Origin: Isoetes taiwanensis
Lineage: Eukaryota > Streptophyta > Lycopodiopsida > Isoetales > Isoetaceae
Direction of reading: 5' to 3'
Assembly: GCA_021234155.1 (NCBI GenBank)
Contig: JAJEKV010000018.1
Span: 20,569,252-20,633,251, forward strand
Length of the DNA: 64,000 nucleotides
A model generated the notes under the pieces. That model saw nothing but the letters and a program-made list of their open reading frames with translations, made no database searches and was not told where the DNA came from. Within the stretch, counting starts at the first letter, position 1. Every line of letters begins with the position of its first letter. Made by a program: the position numbers and the translations under genes. Positions 33,509 through 44,744 of the stretch are shown here, piece by piece.

Positions 33509-33863
33509 ATTTTTTTTCTGTCGAGTCCAGTCCCACCTGTACCACTCTGATATGACATTATCCTCCCATTCATTGGGAATGTCGAGTCTCCAAATCAGAG
33601 TGTCCCGTCGGTCCTTGGCTGACCTAATCATAGCCTCATATTTATTTGTTGGCATGAGCCTTACTAAGAGCATGAGGAGCCGCAAAAATCCTGTGATTCG
33701 ATGGTAGCATTCCCATGGCCCCTGATACAGACTGTCATATGGCTTGTCCAACTCTCTTTGTAGGTTCTGAACAGCACAATTAAGTAGTATCTTGTATAGG
33801 GTCCAGCGTTGATTGTCGTCCAAAGGAAGTATATTTGAACTAGAAGCAGCCGTGTGTAATGCA
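33509..33863 (-). CDS. Upstream exon of the ParB-like gene, unknown domain
   Basis: The exon opens after a CTCGTTCTAG acceptor and closes before a GTACAT donor-like site, in one open frame. It contains DDNQRWTLYKILLNCAVQNL, a GPWECYHRITGFLRLLMLLV region and a Trp-rich end (WEDNVISEWYRWDW). The composition suggests a helical folded domain, but I recognise no family. It lies on the same strand as, and upstream of, the exon at 31570. Confidence 0.45.
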
Positions 33864-33939
33864 CTAGAACGAGAGAAATTATCTAATTAGCAAATGATAT
33901 TCCTCTCCCCAGAAAATAATTCTAAATATACAAAGTAGT

Positions 33940-34125
33940 TCAAAACGCGCCAGACATGTTTTCTATAGTGTTTTTTTCAAAGATCTACTTCACACGCGCC
34001 TGACGCGATTTGTATAAACTAGTATGAAATAGAAATGCCAAACTAGAAATGCGCCTGGCACGATTTGATAAACTTAGTGGGAAATAGAAAGCCAAACTAG
34101 AAATGCGCCAAGCGCGCTTTCGCCC
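33940..34125. repeat. Further GCGCC-N-GGCGC palindromes
   Basis: Related motifs at about 33946, 33994, 34050 and 34104 occur every 50 bases or so, followed by ATTTG or a variant. Another is at 33464, just downstream of the exon. Confidence 0.75.
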
Positions 34126-34189
34126 ATTCTAAAATAACATTCTATAGAAAAGAAAATATGTATAAAAAAAACATATCTACTTACAGGTA

Positions 34190-34930
34190 GAGAGCAGAAT
34201 GCAAAATAAATAGCAGACACGAAATAGCAGAATATGAAGCCAGTGAAACAGAACATGAAGGCAGTAGAATAGAATAACACCCAGTAAAATAGAATATGAA
34301 GCCAGGGGAATAGAATATGAGCAGATAGAATAAGAACAAAACAGATAGAATATGACCATATAGAGCAGATAGAACAGATATATAATACACATTACTTTAA
34401 TAAGAATAAGAGCAGAATAAGAGCTCATAGAGCAGATAGAGCAGATAGAATAAGAGCAGATAGAGCAGATATATAGTACTCATTATTTAGTTCATTATTT
34501 AGAACAGATAGAGCAGATAGAGCAGATATATAATACAAATTATTTAATAAGAGCAGATTAAGTGCAGATAGAGAAATGAATAGGAGACCTAGAAGAAAAT
34601 ATGTGTTCTTACATCACCAGAATACAAATAAGAACAAAATAGCAGACTTTAAGTGAAAGCTTGGAAAATACCAACCTATTTGTCTTCTATACCCGAGATT
34701 TGAGCCAAAACCTTTGATCTGAAACCTAAAGCCGAAAACAGGCGAGAGAAGAAGCCAATTTCTTCAGAAAACAGCCGATAGCAGAAGCCGAGATTGCAGA
34801 TAACCTAGATTGCCGAGTTTGAAGCCGAAAAGCAGATAGAAGCACATAGAAGCTGAGTTTGAAGCCGAAAAGTAGATTGAAAGCAGATAGAAGCAGATAG
34901 AAGCCGAGAAAGCCGAGAAATTGGAAGCAG
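34190..34930. repeat. Imperfect minisatellite of AGAGCAGAT-type units
   Basis: Short units of about 10-12 bases (AGATAGAGCAGATAGA and GAATATGAAGCC) are repeated irregularly. From 34700 they grade into GCCGAAAAGCAGATAGAAGC units. Open minus-strand frames here are simple-sequence artefacts. Confidence 0.7.
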
Positions 34931-35084
34931 AAGCGCCTGGAATGCCTGGAATGAAATAGAAAAGTTCGAAAGTGTGAGAGAAAAGTTCGAAAAGGAATGT
35001 TAACTTGAAATAATAACTGCTTTTAAAATTTCGTACCGCGCCATTATAACTTCCGCAAAAATTTATTACAAGGGTTAATAGTTT

Positions 35085-35545
35085 TAAGGACCGCGAGTTT
35101 AAAAGTTTATAAAAGTTATAAGTTATAAGTTTATATGCTAGTTATAAATTAATAGTTAAGTTATAAGTTTAAAAGTTTATGAATTAGAATTTAGAAGTTA
35201 AGGTTATACTTAGAATTAGAATTTAGAACTTTATTATGAATTAGAATTCAGAAGTTAAGGTTATAAGTTAATAGTTAAGATTATAAGTACATAGTTAAGG
35301 TTATAAGTTTAAAAGTTCATGAATTAGAACTTCTAACCTTAAAACTTTTAACCTACAATAACTTTCTAACCTTAAAATTTCTAACCTATAATAAACTTCT
35401 TAACCTTAAAACTGCTAACCTATAATAACCTTAAAAGTTGTTTCTAAGGTTACAACTTTTAAATAGGTCTAACCTATAATAACCTTAAAAGTTGTTTCTA
35501 AGGTTATTATAGGTTACAAATTAGAAGGTTATAAGTTAGAGGGTT
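35085..35545. repeat. AT-rich foldback of GTTATAAGTTTA and AACCTTAAAA units
   Basis: The left half repeats AGTTAAGGTTATAAGTT. The right half repeats its complement type (CTAACCTATAATAACCTTAAA). The halves could fold on each other. It ends 110 bases before the start of the DUF7869-like gene. Confidence 0.7.
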
Positions 35546-35655
35546 TTATTTATATATAATGTTGAGGAAAATAACTTGGGCAATCCCATTATATAAATAG
35601 AATGATCAAATAGAATAAGACATATGAGGCATTCATTTAAGAACATGTTAGGGAG

Positions 35656-37702
35656 ATGTTATTTGGATATGCTAACGTACTATATGTTTTTATGCATTTT
35701 AGGTCAATGGCATGCAAAATGCTAAAAAAAAAAGCCCCCAATGATGCTGATCAAGGCAAGGAAAAATCTCCAACTAATGAACATGATGCCCAAGGAAAGG
35801 AAAATACCTCAAATGATGTTGATGATGGCAAAGGAAAGGAAAAGACTCCAAATGATGTTGATGATGGCAAAGGAAAGGAAAAGACCAGAAATGAAAAGGA
35901 TGATGCCAAAGGAAAGGAAATTGTACTTTATACTCGGGTCGATTGGAAAAACAAAAAGGTCAAGATCCTGCATGCATGTAACAGAGAGGCAGTAGGAGAA
36001 GGGATTATTGTTCTAGCAGATCCTATCAATGTAGTGAATGATGAAAGATTAGGGGAGGACAGGTTAGGTGTGGCAATCTCAAAATTATATGACAATTGGA
36101 AGGAAAAGGGTTCAGGCAAACAAGAATGCCTTGCTTGTGTGAAGCAACTAGAGGTTCCAACTATTGTTGCATGGCCTAGGGACAGTATTCAACTGGAGGG
36201 GAACTACATGTTTCCTATAGATGCAGAACCATTGTCAATAATGTTCAACATGAAAATGGTAGTAAAATTGCATTGCATGGGAACACTGGCCTGGTAAGGC
36301 CTACCTCAAGAACTATAGCTGCAAAGGAAATATTTGAAAGATATGTGGATTTCAATGCATAAAACATGCCACATAAGAGTAAGAAGGATGAACAGGGTAG
36401 AGTTATTGTTGAAAAGAGATTGCCATCCCATTGTACCCAGAAGAGCATATTAGAGGAAATAAATGCATTGCTTCGGGAACTTAGAGTGGCCTCTATATCT
36501 CAAAATTTCAGCTTTTGTATAGGGTTGCTATGGAATAAGCATTTCAAGCATGACCATAGCAATCAAACAACTTTGGCAGTGCAATTTATGCTAAGTTGAT
36601 ATAATGATAAGGCTGTGCAACCAAGTCTACAAGGCATAAGTGGAACATATGAAGGACTACATGATGTATCAATCATCATGTAGATCAACTCTATTGGATG
36701 TGGAGGACCTTATCCGTAATGGAACCCACAACTATCTATGTATTATACATGATAAAATGGACCAACAGAAGACTTGTCTTCCACAATTCAAGTACATTCC
36801 TAAGTCATGTGGAAGATCATACCCTTTGCAGATTTCAATGACTGGGGCAATATTGCATGGGCAGTCTCAGACCTACTATGGCCATTTCAGTTTAGAGTGG
36901 TGGAGTGATGGTCCAGATTTTCACATTGGGAGTATCATGAGGTGTTTAAGAAACTATGAGAGTGGTTACAATGGTCACCTCCAGGATCCTACAGCTAGCC
37001 AGGCACTACATAGTGCATTGTTGGATGGAACCCCTAATAGTATTGAAAAGTTTAGCAAGGCAAGGTTTAGGAGGCATGGACCTAATGAACATGTTGGAGC
37101 TTCAACATCTCGTGCTAAACCTCGAGATCTGCCCAGAAAACTCCTCTTGCAACTAGATAATTGTCTTTGGTCAAAATAAGAACAGTGGATGTTTTTCTTT
37201 CTGTCCTACTACTACAATTTGTGGGTATTTTTGAAAGAGTCAATTTGGGGTTCCTAATGCCCGGACATACTCATGAGGATGTGCACGCATTGTTTGGAAA
37301 ATATAGTCATGTATTGAGACAACAGACAGTTACCAACTTTCCCAGGCTATTGGAAATATTTCATGGATGTACAAATCCATCTCCTATAGGATCTCTCATA
37401 GAAGAAGTGCCTGATTGGAAGAGTTTTGTAGATGGTTATGCTCTCGACATGGAAGGTCATTCTAGACCTCTTCAATTCACTTTTTGGGTGAGAGAAGGGA
37501 TTCCAATCATGCAATGGAAAATGAGACCTGGACAAAGAGATGGAGGAGAAATCCTAGTGATCCTGATCTTTGGCTAGACATTGAAACCGTATTGTACTCG
37601 TGGACTCCAAAAACTATTCCAAGTAAAACAGCGAGAGTTACAATACCTCAGGATGTAAGGAATAAGGTTCTCATATCCTTGGGGATGCTGGTGGAAAAAT
37701 GA
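35656..37702 (+). pseudogene. DUF7869-type transposase-like gene with an N-terminal VAWP domain, broken
   Basis: The first frame (35656-36297) has three tandem units containing NDVDDGKGKEKT (35760-35925), then a region ending VPTIVAWPRDSIQ, similar to the DUF8039-type domain. Further pieces follow in other frames: GLVRPTSRTIAAKEIFERYV near 36300, CIIHDKMDQQK near 36742, LLLQLDN near 37145, and GHTHEDVHALF near 37263. The last three match the acidic positions of the DUF7869 family, which looks like an RNase H-fold transposase core. Frameshifts near 36290 and 37160 and a stop near 36361 mark it as dead or as exons with unseen introns. DUF7869 genes often belong to mobile elements, but I see no terminal repeats. 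Confidence 0.6.
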
Positions 37703-37929
37703 AAAACTATGTAAATATGTTTTTTCTACATTACTATGTATCAATCACAGTTAATAAAAGTTGTGTACTACTTGAGTTTCATGATATATGATTTTGTAAT
37801 TTGAAGTTAAGGTGTGAATTTATATTAAGGTGTGTGATTATATGTTAACGTATAGTGACTTTTATCAAGTTACTAAAAAATTGCAATATGAAATTTGTCC
37901 CAAAATCAAGACATAATCCCAATTTAATT

Positions 37930-39988
37930 GAATGATGGTTTAGGCTTGGAAATGTCTTTTAAGGTCTGGAGGTTTTAGCAAAGTAGATTGGCATATGGCA
38001 TCTATGATTCTCTCAAAGGCCTCTTGACAAGTTTCATTCCAATCTACTAGCATGTGCTTGCTTTCATTCTTTGTAAACTTCCCTACCTTTGTGAGGCTGG
38101 AAATAGGGTTGATAGTATGTGAAAAGTGAGGAATATACATTCTTAGGAAGCTGGTCATACCTAGGAAGCTTTTAACTTGCTTGAGAGTTCTTGGAGGAGC
38201 AAGCTTTTTCAAGGCCTCTACCTTGTTTGCAACTACTTGAATGCCTTTGATGGAGACCTCATGACCCAATAAATCCCCTTTTGTATAGAAGAAGACATAC
38301 TTTTTTGGATTTAGACTCACACCTCCTTTTCTGCACATGGAACACAATTTGGTGAGATAGGCAAAATGATCTTTGCAAGAAGTGCTCAAGCACAAGTCAT
38401 CTAAGAAAACTGTAAACAATGAGGAAGGCATATCCTTGAAAATAGTATCCATTGCTCGTTGAAATGTGGCTGAAGCATTCATAAGTCCAAAGGGCATCCT
38501 TCTCATTGCAAAAGTTCCCTGTGGTGTGATGAAAGAAATATTGGGCTGATCCTCCTCCTTGATGCTGATTTGGTTGAATCCTGAGAAGCCATCTAGGAAG
38601 GAATACATCTCCTTACCTGCAACAGTATGTAAAACTTCCTCAAAAAAGGGTAAGGGATAACAATCTTTGATAGTTGCCTTATAGTCAATGCATATTCTAA
38701 TTGTTTTGTTCTTTTTCTCTATAGGGATAATGCATGACAACCATTCAGGATTTACGATCTCTAAAATCACACCAACATCTTTCATTTTGTATAATTCTTC
38801 TTTGATTAGACCAAGCAAAGATGCATTTATCCTTCTTAGTTTCTGCATAACAGGTTTCATGCCTTCCTTAATCTTGATTTCAAATTCACACACACTTTTA
38901 TCGACACCTATCAGCTCGTTATAGTCCCAAGCAAATACATCCTTCCATTCATCAAAACATTTAACAACAAAAGCCCCATCTTCTTCTCTAAACAAGTCAC
39001 CAACATATAGTACTCTATCTTGACCATTCTTTTGAACTTTTACCTCTCTTACTTGCTTTTCTTCACTTGCATTGATGACCAAGATTGGGTAAAGCTGCTG
39101 TAAATCATCTTTTTCCAAGTCCTCTTCTTGTATTGCTCCCTCAGGCAAGCGTTCAAGAAGAATACTTCTACAAAATGCATCAGCCTTACAATTTTGCTCT
39201 CTTGGCACATGATGTAACTTCCAAGACTTGAAGCTTGTAACTCTTCCAAAACCTTATCTCTTAATAAGATCATATCTTCATTTTTGGCCTGGTATTCTTC
39301 CAAAACCTGCCTACATACCAATTGTGAGTCTTCAAAAATAACAATGCTAGTTATGCCTAAATGCTTGGCTTCTTGCAAGCCTGCTTTGAGAGCTTTATAC
39401 TTCGCCATGTTTGAGGTAATATCAGAGAAAATCTTGCCTACCTTGGCCAACAATCTATTAGAATGATCTTTGAGAATTGCAGCAGAAGTGCAACACTTAA
39501 CCTTTTAGATATTCCCTCGTCAAACCACAAAAAAGACAATCCTTTCACCTTGAGAAGTGCTGACCTCCATGGACAGTTTTGACTCTGGTATTTGAGCAGG
39601 GGCAACAAGTTCATACTCATCACAGGGGCTTAGTATCAAAAGATCCTCTTCAATGAAGTTTAATGCTTCAAATTCTCCAACCTTGTTGTAGAGAGTCATC
39701 TTCTTCCTTCCATTAGATACGATGCATTCTCCTTTTGACCATTAAGGCCTTGCATCCACTGTAGACAACTATTTTCTACCCAAAAGCAAGTCATACATAT
39801 CAGATTTCTCATCAATACCTTCAAATGCAACTACAATAAAGTTAGCAGCCACAATAATGTCTTCAACATCAATTGGAACATTACTCACAATGCCTATAGG
39901 GTTGATTTTAGTATTAGAAAAGGATTTTAGCACCATTGGAGCTTTCTTATCAATTTCTAGGCCACATAACCTCATAATGTGATGATAA
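37930..39988 (-). mobile_element. Ty3/gypsy fragment 3: protease, RNase H, then reverse transcriptase
   Basis: Minus-strand order: aspartic protease end (40014-39769, ending YDLLLGRK), an RNase H (about 39590-39150, with FEDSQLVCRQVLEEYQAK) and a reverse transcriptase (39000-37950). One uninterrupted 422-codon frame (39208-37940) begins with the end of the RNase H (MPREQNCKADAF) and goes on to RT with ICIDYKATIKDCYPLP, FLDGFSGFNQI and FLDD. The RNase H is therefore encoded upstream of RT. The RNase H glutamate position reads Lys (SNMAKYKAL). A second RNase H seems to begin at the end (WNETCQEAF) but is cut off. No gag is visible. Confidence 0.8.
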
Positions 39989-40672
39989 TGATGTCGGATT
40001 CCCCCAATCCGCATGCATTCTGCCTTCCAAAGGCAAGGATAAGATCAAGTAGGTGCTGCTGCAATGGGAAAAATCGTGGAAATATGAGAATAAGAAAATT
40101 GAACGAAAAGAATAGGAAAATAAAATATGAAGAATGGAGGGTGTGGAAAAAAAGGGACGAAAATTTGATAACGAAAATTTGAGAAGGGGAATGTGGAAAA
40201 TAGAAAAGGTAGAAAATGGAAAAAGGGAAAAGATGTGGAAAATAAGTGCACTACTTTATTCAAGAAAATAAAATAATACAATGCTTCAAGACATCTTGCA
40301 TGGGAGAAGAGGTCTCTGACACCATCTTCCTAGGGCTGCCACTACCCTTGCTCCATGTGAGATTCTCGAGCAAAGAGGAGGAGAACAAGTCCCCTCAAGA
40401 TATTTATAATTTTTTTGATAAAACTTGGCCATCCACTTTGCATGATCCTTGCCCTTCTTTTTGACACCTCATCAATCTCCCCAATTTTGTCTTCTTCTCT
40501 CTTTAACAACTCTTGTCTTTTTCTATAACAATAAGCACAATTTGATCAAGGTCGTTAAATTGTAACATGAAACACAAATGGATCTAGGCCCTTGATCTTC
40601 TCTCCCCCTTAGACCTTTAGAGTGCAATTCTTCTATGTTGACTGGGATTTGCCAAAAAATTGGTCAACATCA
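39989..40672 (-). repeat. LTR-like repeat, copy 1 (684 bp)
   Basis: The segment begins TGATGTCGG and ends AACATCA, so it has TG...CA ends on either strand. It abuts the protease coding end of the minus-strand gypsy element, which fits a 5' LTR read on the minus strand. A TATA-like TATTTATAA complement lies at 40401-40409. No primer-binding site is seen next to it, so it may be a solo LTR or have lost its internal start. Copy 2 is at 44094-46705. Confidence 0.65.
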
Positions 40673-41192
40673 CGCCCAAACAAAAAGATGTGGCCGGTTC
40701 CTTCGGCCACCAAGTTCAAGACTTTTCATATTTTAAGTACAATAAGTTAGTCTTCTTTGCACGAAGAAGAGCTAAGTGGGGGTTTACGGGTCCCCCCAAA
40801 CCTATTAAAAAAATTGGGATTTTAACGGATCCTCCAAACCTAACTTGAAAGAGATAATATTTTGGAGTTTTTAAGGTGTACTCCAACACCAAAATATAAC
40901 TTATGTGCTATGGGAAGATTTTGAAAAGTAATGGTAGTATTAGGCCTTGGGGTAGGGCTGAAATGCAATGGAGCAATAGTCTGAGAGAGATGGGCAGGCC
41001 CAAACAAAAATGTGGCATGTTTCTAGCTAAAGTGTCTAACAAGATGTGTAAGAAGGCAAATGATGAGTGTTTTCACATGGGTATTTATAGGCAAATGAAA
41101 TGCAAGATAAGCTATGGAGAGGCTAGAAAAGAATATGACAAAAAAATGATGGTATAGCATAGGGTAGAAGGACAAAAAAAAAACAAAGTAAA
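40673..41192. other. No gene recognised
   Basis: Non-coding sequence. A short plus frame at 40903-41157 has no known motif. Confidence 0.45.
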
Positions 41193-41432
41193 GGACGGCT
41201 GGGCCCAATCCAGCCGTCTCATCCAATGAATAAGTGACACGTGTCACATATTCTTTATCTGAAAAATCGTGCAAGTTCTTTACTGTGCATTCCGCCACTT
41301 TTACTCTCATTCTGCCACTTTTACTCTGCGTCCCATCATTTTTACTGCCTTTCTGACTTTTCTTACCTGCTCTTCTGATATTTTCACCTGGATTTTGACA
41401 GATGGCACGGCTGGATTGGGCCCAGCCGTCCT
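41193..41432. repeat. Inverted-repeat (MITE-like) element, about 240 bp
   Basis: GACGGCTGGGCCCAATCC near 41195 is repeated in inverted orientation near 41407, giving 24-bp terminal inverted repeats. I cannot see a target duplication, so the element type is open. Confidence 0.6.
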
Positions 41433-41443
41433 CTACGTTAGGT

Positions 41444-41535
41444 GAAAGCCCCTCCGGGCTTGATTCCGGAGGGTCAAGCAGGCCTCCGCCCTCCGGCCAG
41501 CTTTTCCCTCCGGAATCAAGCCCGGAGGGGCTTTC
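41444..41535. repeat. Perfect 30-bp inverted repeat hairpin
   Basis: GAAAGCCCCTCCGGGCTTGA starts the left arm (41444-41473), and its exact complement is at 41506-41535, with a 32-base loop that is itself partly self-complementary. Arms are identical at all 30 positions, which suggests recent origin. Confidence 0.9.
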
Positions 41536-42032
41536 TCTTATACGGAAAGTGGGCAAGGTGTTTTAAGGATAATAATGAAAAGGGTAATCATAAATAAATA
41601 AGCGGCAAAAAAGCAACGTGGAAGGAAAATGCAATGGTTAAGAAAGAAGGACAAAAAGTAACGTGTCAAGAAAATAAAAGAAAGGGCAAAAAAATTTTGT
41701 TTCTTTGGTTGTGACGAACGGCAGCTATGGCGACTTCCTCTCTTCTTATCTCCTTTCCTTCCCATCTCTTGCTTGCAGGTGGCGATGGCAGAGACAGAGG
41801 CTATGATGGCAGTTGGATTCGGCAGAAGGCATGTCGGTTTCTTGTAAATCGTGGCTGCAGAGAATGGCTATAGTGGACAGATATGGCGGCAGCTATGGCG
41901 AATAGAAGAAGCGTGGCAGTCAGTCCCTGAAACCATTCTCAGAAAAAGATTTGTTACAGGACGACTCTAGCTTCTTGCATTCTCTGACCCGTTTGATAAT
42001 CCTCATCCTCAGCACATCAGTTGGCCTAAGAT

Positions 42033-42033
<1 letters not shown>
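41536..42033. other. No gene recognised
   Basis: AT-rich, then a stretch with GGCAGCTATGGCG-type words. No conserved frame. Confidence 0.4.
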
Positions 42034-42074
<41 letters not shown>

Positions 42075-43940
42075 AAGGGGTTTTTTATATTTCATTTATG
42101 AGAAAAACATAATACAAAAAAGGGTTGCATCGGACCACGGGGAGACACCACAGGTACATACGACCCCGTACCATAAAATCTGATATGCATATAAATAAGA
42201 GCAACTAGAAAAGTGGATCTTATAACGTTCATGTTTAGATCCAGACCAAAAATAGCAGCCATGTACAAACAATAGGCTGTCAGAGAAACCATGGTAGTTA
42301 TCGTCCTAAGACACATCCACCAGATCCTGAATTGTAAGATCTTCGACCTTGGAGTTTCCAAAGATTCTTAGCAACTTATCAAGTTTCCGAGCACTGAAGT
42401 TGGTGAAGTCCATCACAAGCATAACATGGGCTTCCCTTCTCTGTTGCCATTTATGAAAAAGGTTGAGAAAGATCTGCCTTAGCCCATTATGTCTCCATAC
42501 CTCATGCTGGTTCAGCAGTTTTCTTATTGCTTTCGCAAGGACCATCTCTTGCTTCAGTAAAATCAGATTATCTGCCAGTTCACCCATTGGCATCCTGGAG
42601 TCCTCATCATCATCATCATCAAGAAGTTTAGCTGGTGCTCCCGACCTGAGTAGCCTCCTCTGATGAGCTGTGAAGAACACCATCAAAATCAGTTAGAACA
42701 ATATTAAAGAATTGGAAATGGCCATTGAATTTTCCAACTCTATCCCAGTCTCTGTCATACTTTTTCCCTTTTGATAGTTTATGAGCCATGGCAGTAACTG
42801 CCAGAATGTCCAAAAGAGCATTTTTAAGGGAGGTCATATTAGGATTTTTCCCATTTATGGCAACCTCATTTCTATGCTTCCATATAACCCATAAGCATAA
42901 ATTCCTGGTTGTTTGGATCAGTCTATTACTGTGCTTTAGAAAATCTATCAAAGTCCCTGGGCAACCTTGATTGAGCTGGGAAGTCCAGACCCAAAATTCC
43001 TCCAGCCATGGGCACTGAAAAACATGGTTAGAATTTTCAACCTGACCACACCCAAGAGGACATGTGGCAGCAACTGAACTGTCATATTTATTTCTTATTG
43101 CATTGGTATGCAGACTTTGGTGGAGAACTAGCCATCTGAATATATTAACCTTGTTAGCAGAGTAGCTTTTCCAACTCTTTCTGCAGACTTTAGCTAGAGT
43201 TTTCTCCTCACAACCCCATAGTCTACTTGCTTTAGAATCCTGGGAATCCAATAATGCCTTATAAATATCCCTAACCTCATAGTTCTCTTTGTTGTTCAGA
43301 GTCCATTTACTGGAATTGTTGGCCAGGTTTCCAAATTGCTGCACTATTCCCATTATTCTGTGGTATATTTTCCTGTCCAGAGAGGATCCCTTGGTCTTAG
43401 CTTTCACCACCTCCCAGGTCATCCAGCTAGCACCATCCATCAGATCTTCAATCTTCTGCAAGCCAGCATGAAACCATTGCATGTACTTCTGAGGATGAGT
43501 AAGGGCTAGGCAATCATTTTGTTGTTGATTGAACCCAAAAGTAGGATGCCAGAAAAAGTTAATTTCACTGCACCTGGCATCAATCTCAGGAGGTCTAAAG
43601 CATAACAAAGCTTGGTTCCAAGCCTGGATGATTCTTCTCATCAGGGGAGATGTTTCAGAATGTGGAGTAGCTTGGAAAAAAGCAGAATCGGCCTCAGATT
43701 CGGCTTGCATCCTTTTGTGCAAAAGTTTACTCTGTAGCAAAGTGCTTGAGCTTCTTGAATATTTGAATCCCTTTTGGGCTGGAAAAGTGTCAAGGCTTTC
43801 AGAAAAAATATAACGGCTATGGCACAATGCTTATGAAAGAACAGGTAAAACAAAATTAGAGCAGAAAGCGAGGATTTAGTGCCCCATAGTGCACATATCC
43901 GCCAAAGTAATTTCTTGGCAGTATAACTAGTAGATGCATC
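42034..43940 (-). mobile_element. 5'-truncated LINE with poly(A) tail, minus strand
   Basis: A 35-base T run (42034-42068) is the poly(A) tail on the minus strand. Upstream on that strand, a frame of 399 codons (43827-42628) matches the C-terminal part of the LINE ORF2 at 51-55 kb: SPLMRRIIQAWN, the CPLGC-x7-H-x4-C zinc motif (zf-RVT), and CLWVIWKHRNEV with YDRDWDRVGKFNGH. Homology continues in another frame to about 43940. RT and endonuclease are missing. A 126-codon frame at 42306-42686 corresponds to the 3' end and contains a run of Asp. No target duplication was found. Confidence 0.85.
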
Positions 43941-44188
43941 CTGCCTCGATTCATAAATATCAATATGCCTCCCGATCAATATAAATATCGTGCTCCTTTG
44001 AGATTTCAAAATCATGAGACAGACTGGCCCAAATGAATCTGCAGCACCAAAATAATCCAAGGGAAGATTTGGAGCTCGGTAGGACCTCGATAGTGATGTC
44101 GGATTCCCCAATCCGCATGCATTCGGCCTTCTAAAGGCAAGGATGATATCAAATACTGCAAGAAAAACCGTGGAAAATATGAGAATAA

Positions 44189-44556
44189 GGGTGGAATCAC
44201 ATTAGCGTGCCCGACCAATCGTGCATTTACAGTAAGCCAATCAGATCATGAAACATGGAGATTTTGGGCACATCCCTGTATCATACTTGAGTGCCCAAAC
44301 AACCATTTTGGCTTGGGCACCCCTCTATTTTTTGGTCGGGGGTTCTCGGGTGACCAAAATCGTCCCAGACTTGGGCACCCTGATTTGAAGCGATGACTCC
44401 TTGATTTGCGGACAGCTTGAGGCGTGGATCTGTTCCTTGCTCTGTTTGGGCACCCTAATATGACAACAACAGAAATGGCGTGCCCAGGCATGCGTCCAAC
44501 GGAGGCCCAAAGTCGCAGATATCTTTCTTGGGCACTGCCATAATGTGATTCCACCC
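44189..44556. mobile_element. PIF/Harbinger-like MITE, 368 bp
   Basis: Perfect 16-bp terminal inverted repeats GGGTGGAATCACATTA (44189-44204 and 44541-44556) are flanked by TAA on both sides. The empty site in copy 1 (GAGAATAAGAAAATTG) has a single TAA, so the 3-bp target duplication TAA is proven by comparison. TWA duplications and GG(G/C)-starting termini are typical of PIF/Harbinger elements (Tourist-like MITEs). No coding capacity. Confidence 0.85.
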
Positions 44557-44744
44557 TAAGAAAATTGAACGAAAAGAATAGGAAAATAAAATATAAAGAA
44601 TGGAGGGTGTGGGAAAAAAGGACGAAAATTTGATAACGAAAATTTGAGAAGGGGAACTTGGAAAATAGAAAGGTAGAAAATGAAAAAATGGAAAAGATAT
44701 GGAAACTAAGTGCATCACTTTATTCAAGAAAATAAGATAATACT

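Noticed and set aside
34074-34428. Hydrophobic minus-strand frames resembling membrane proteins
   Set aside because: They come from the AGAGCAGAT-type minisatellite, whose complement encodes Phe/Leu/Tyr/Ser runs.
40673-44093. Interval between the two LTR-like copies as the inside of one LTR retrotransposon
   Set aside because: It contains no gag or pol, only a truncated LINE and inverted repeats, whereas the gypsy coding part lies on the other side of copy 1. The copies are more likely separate.
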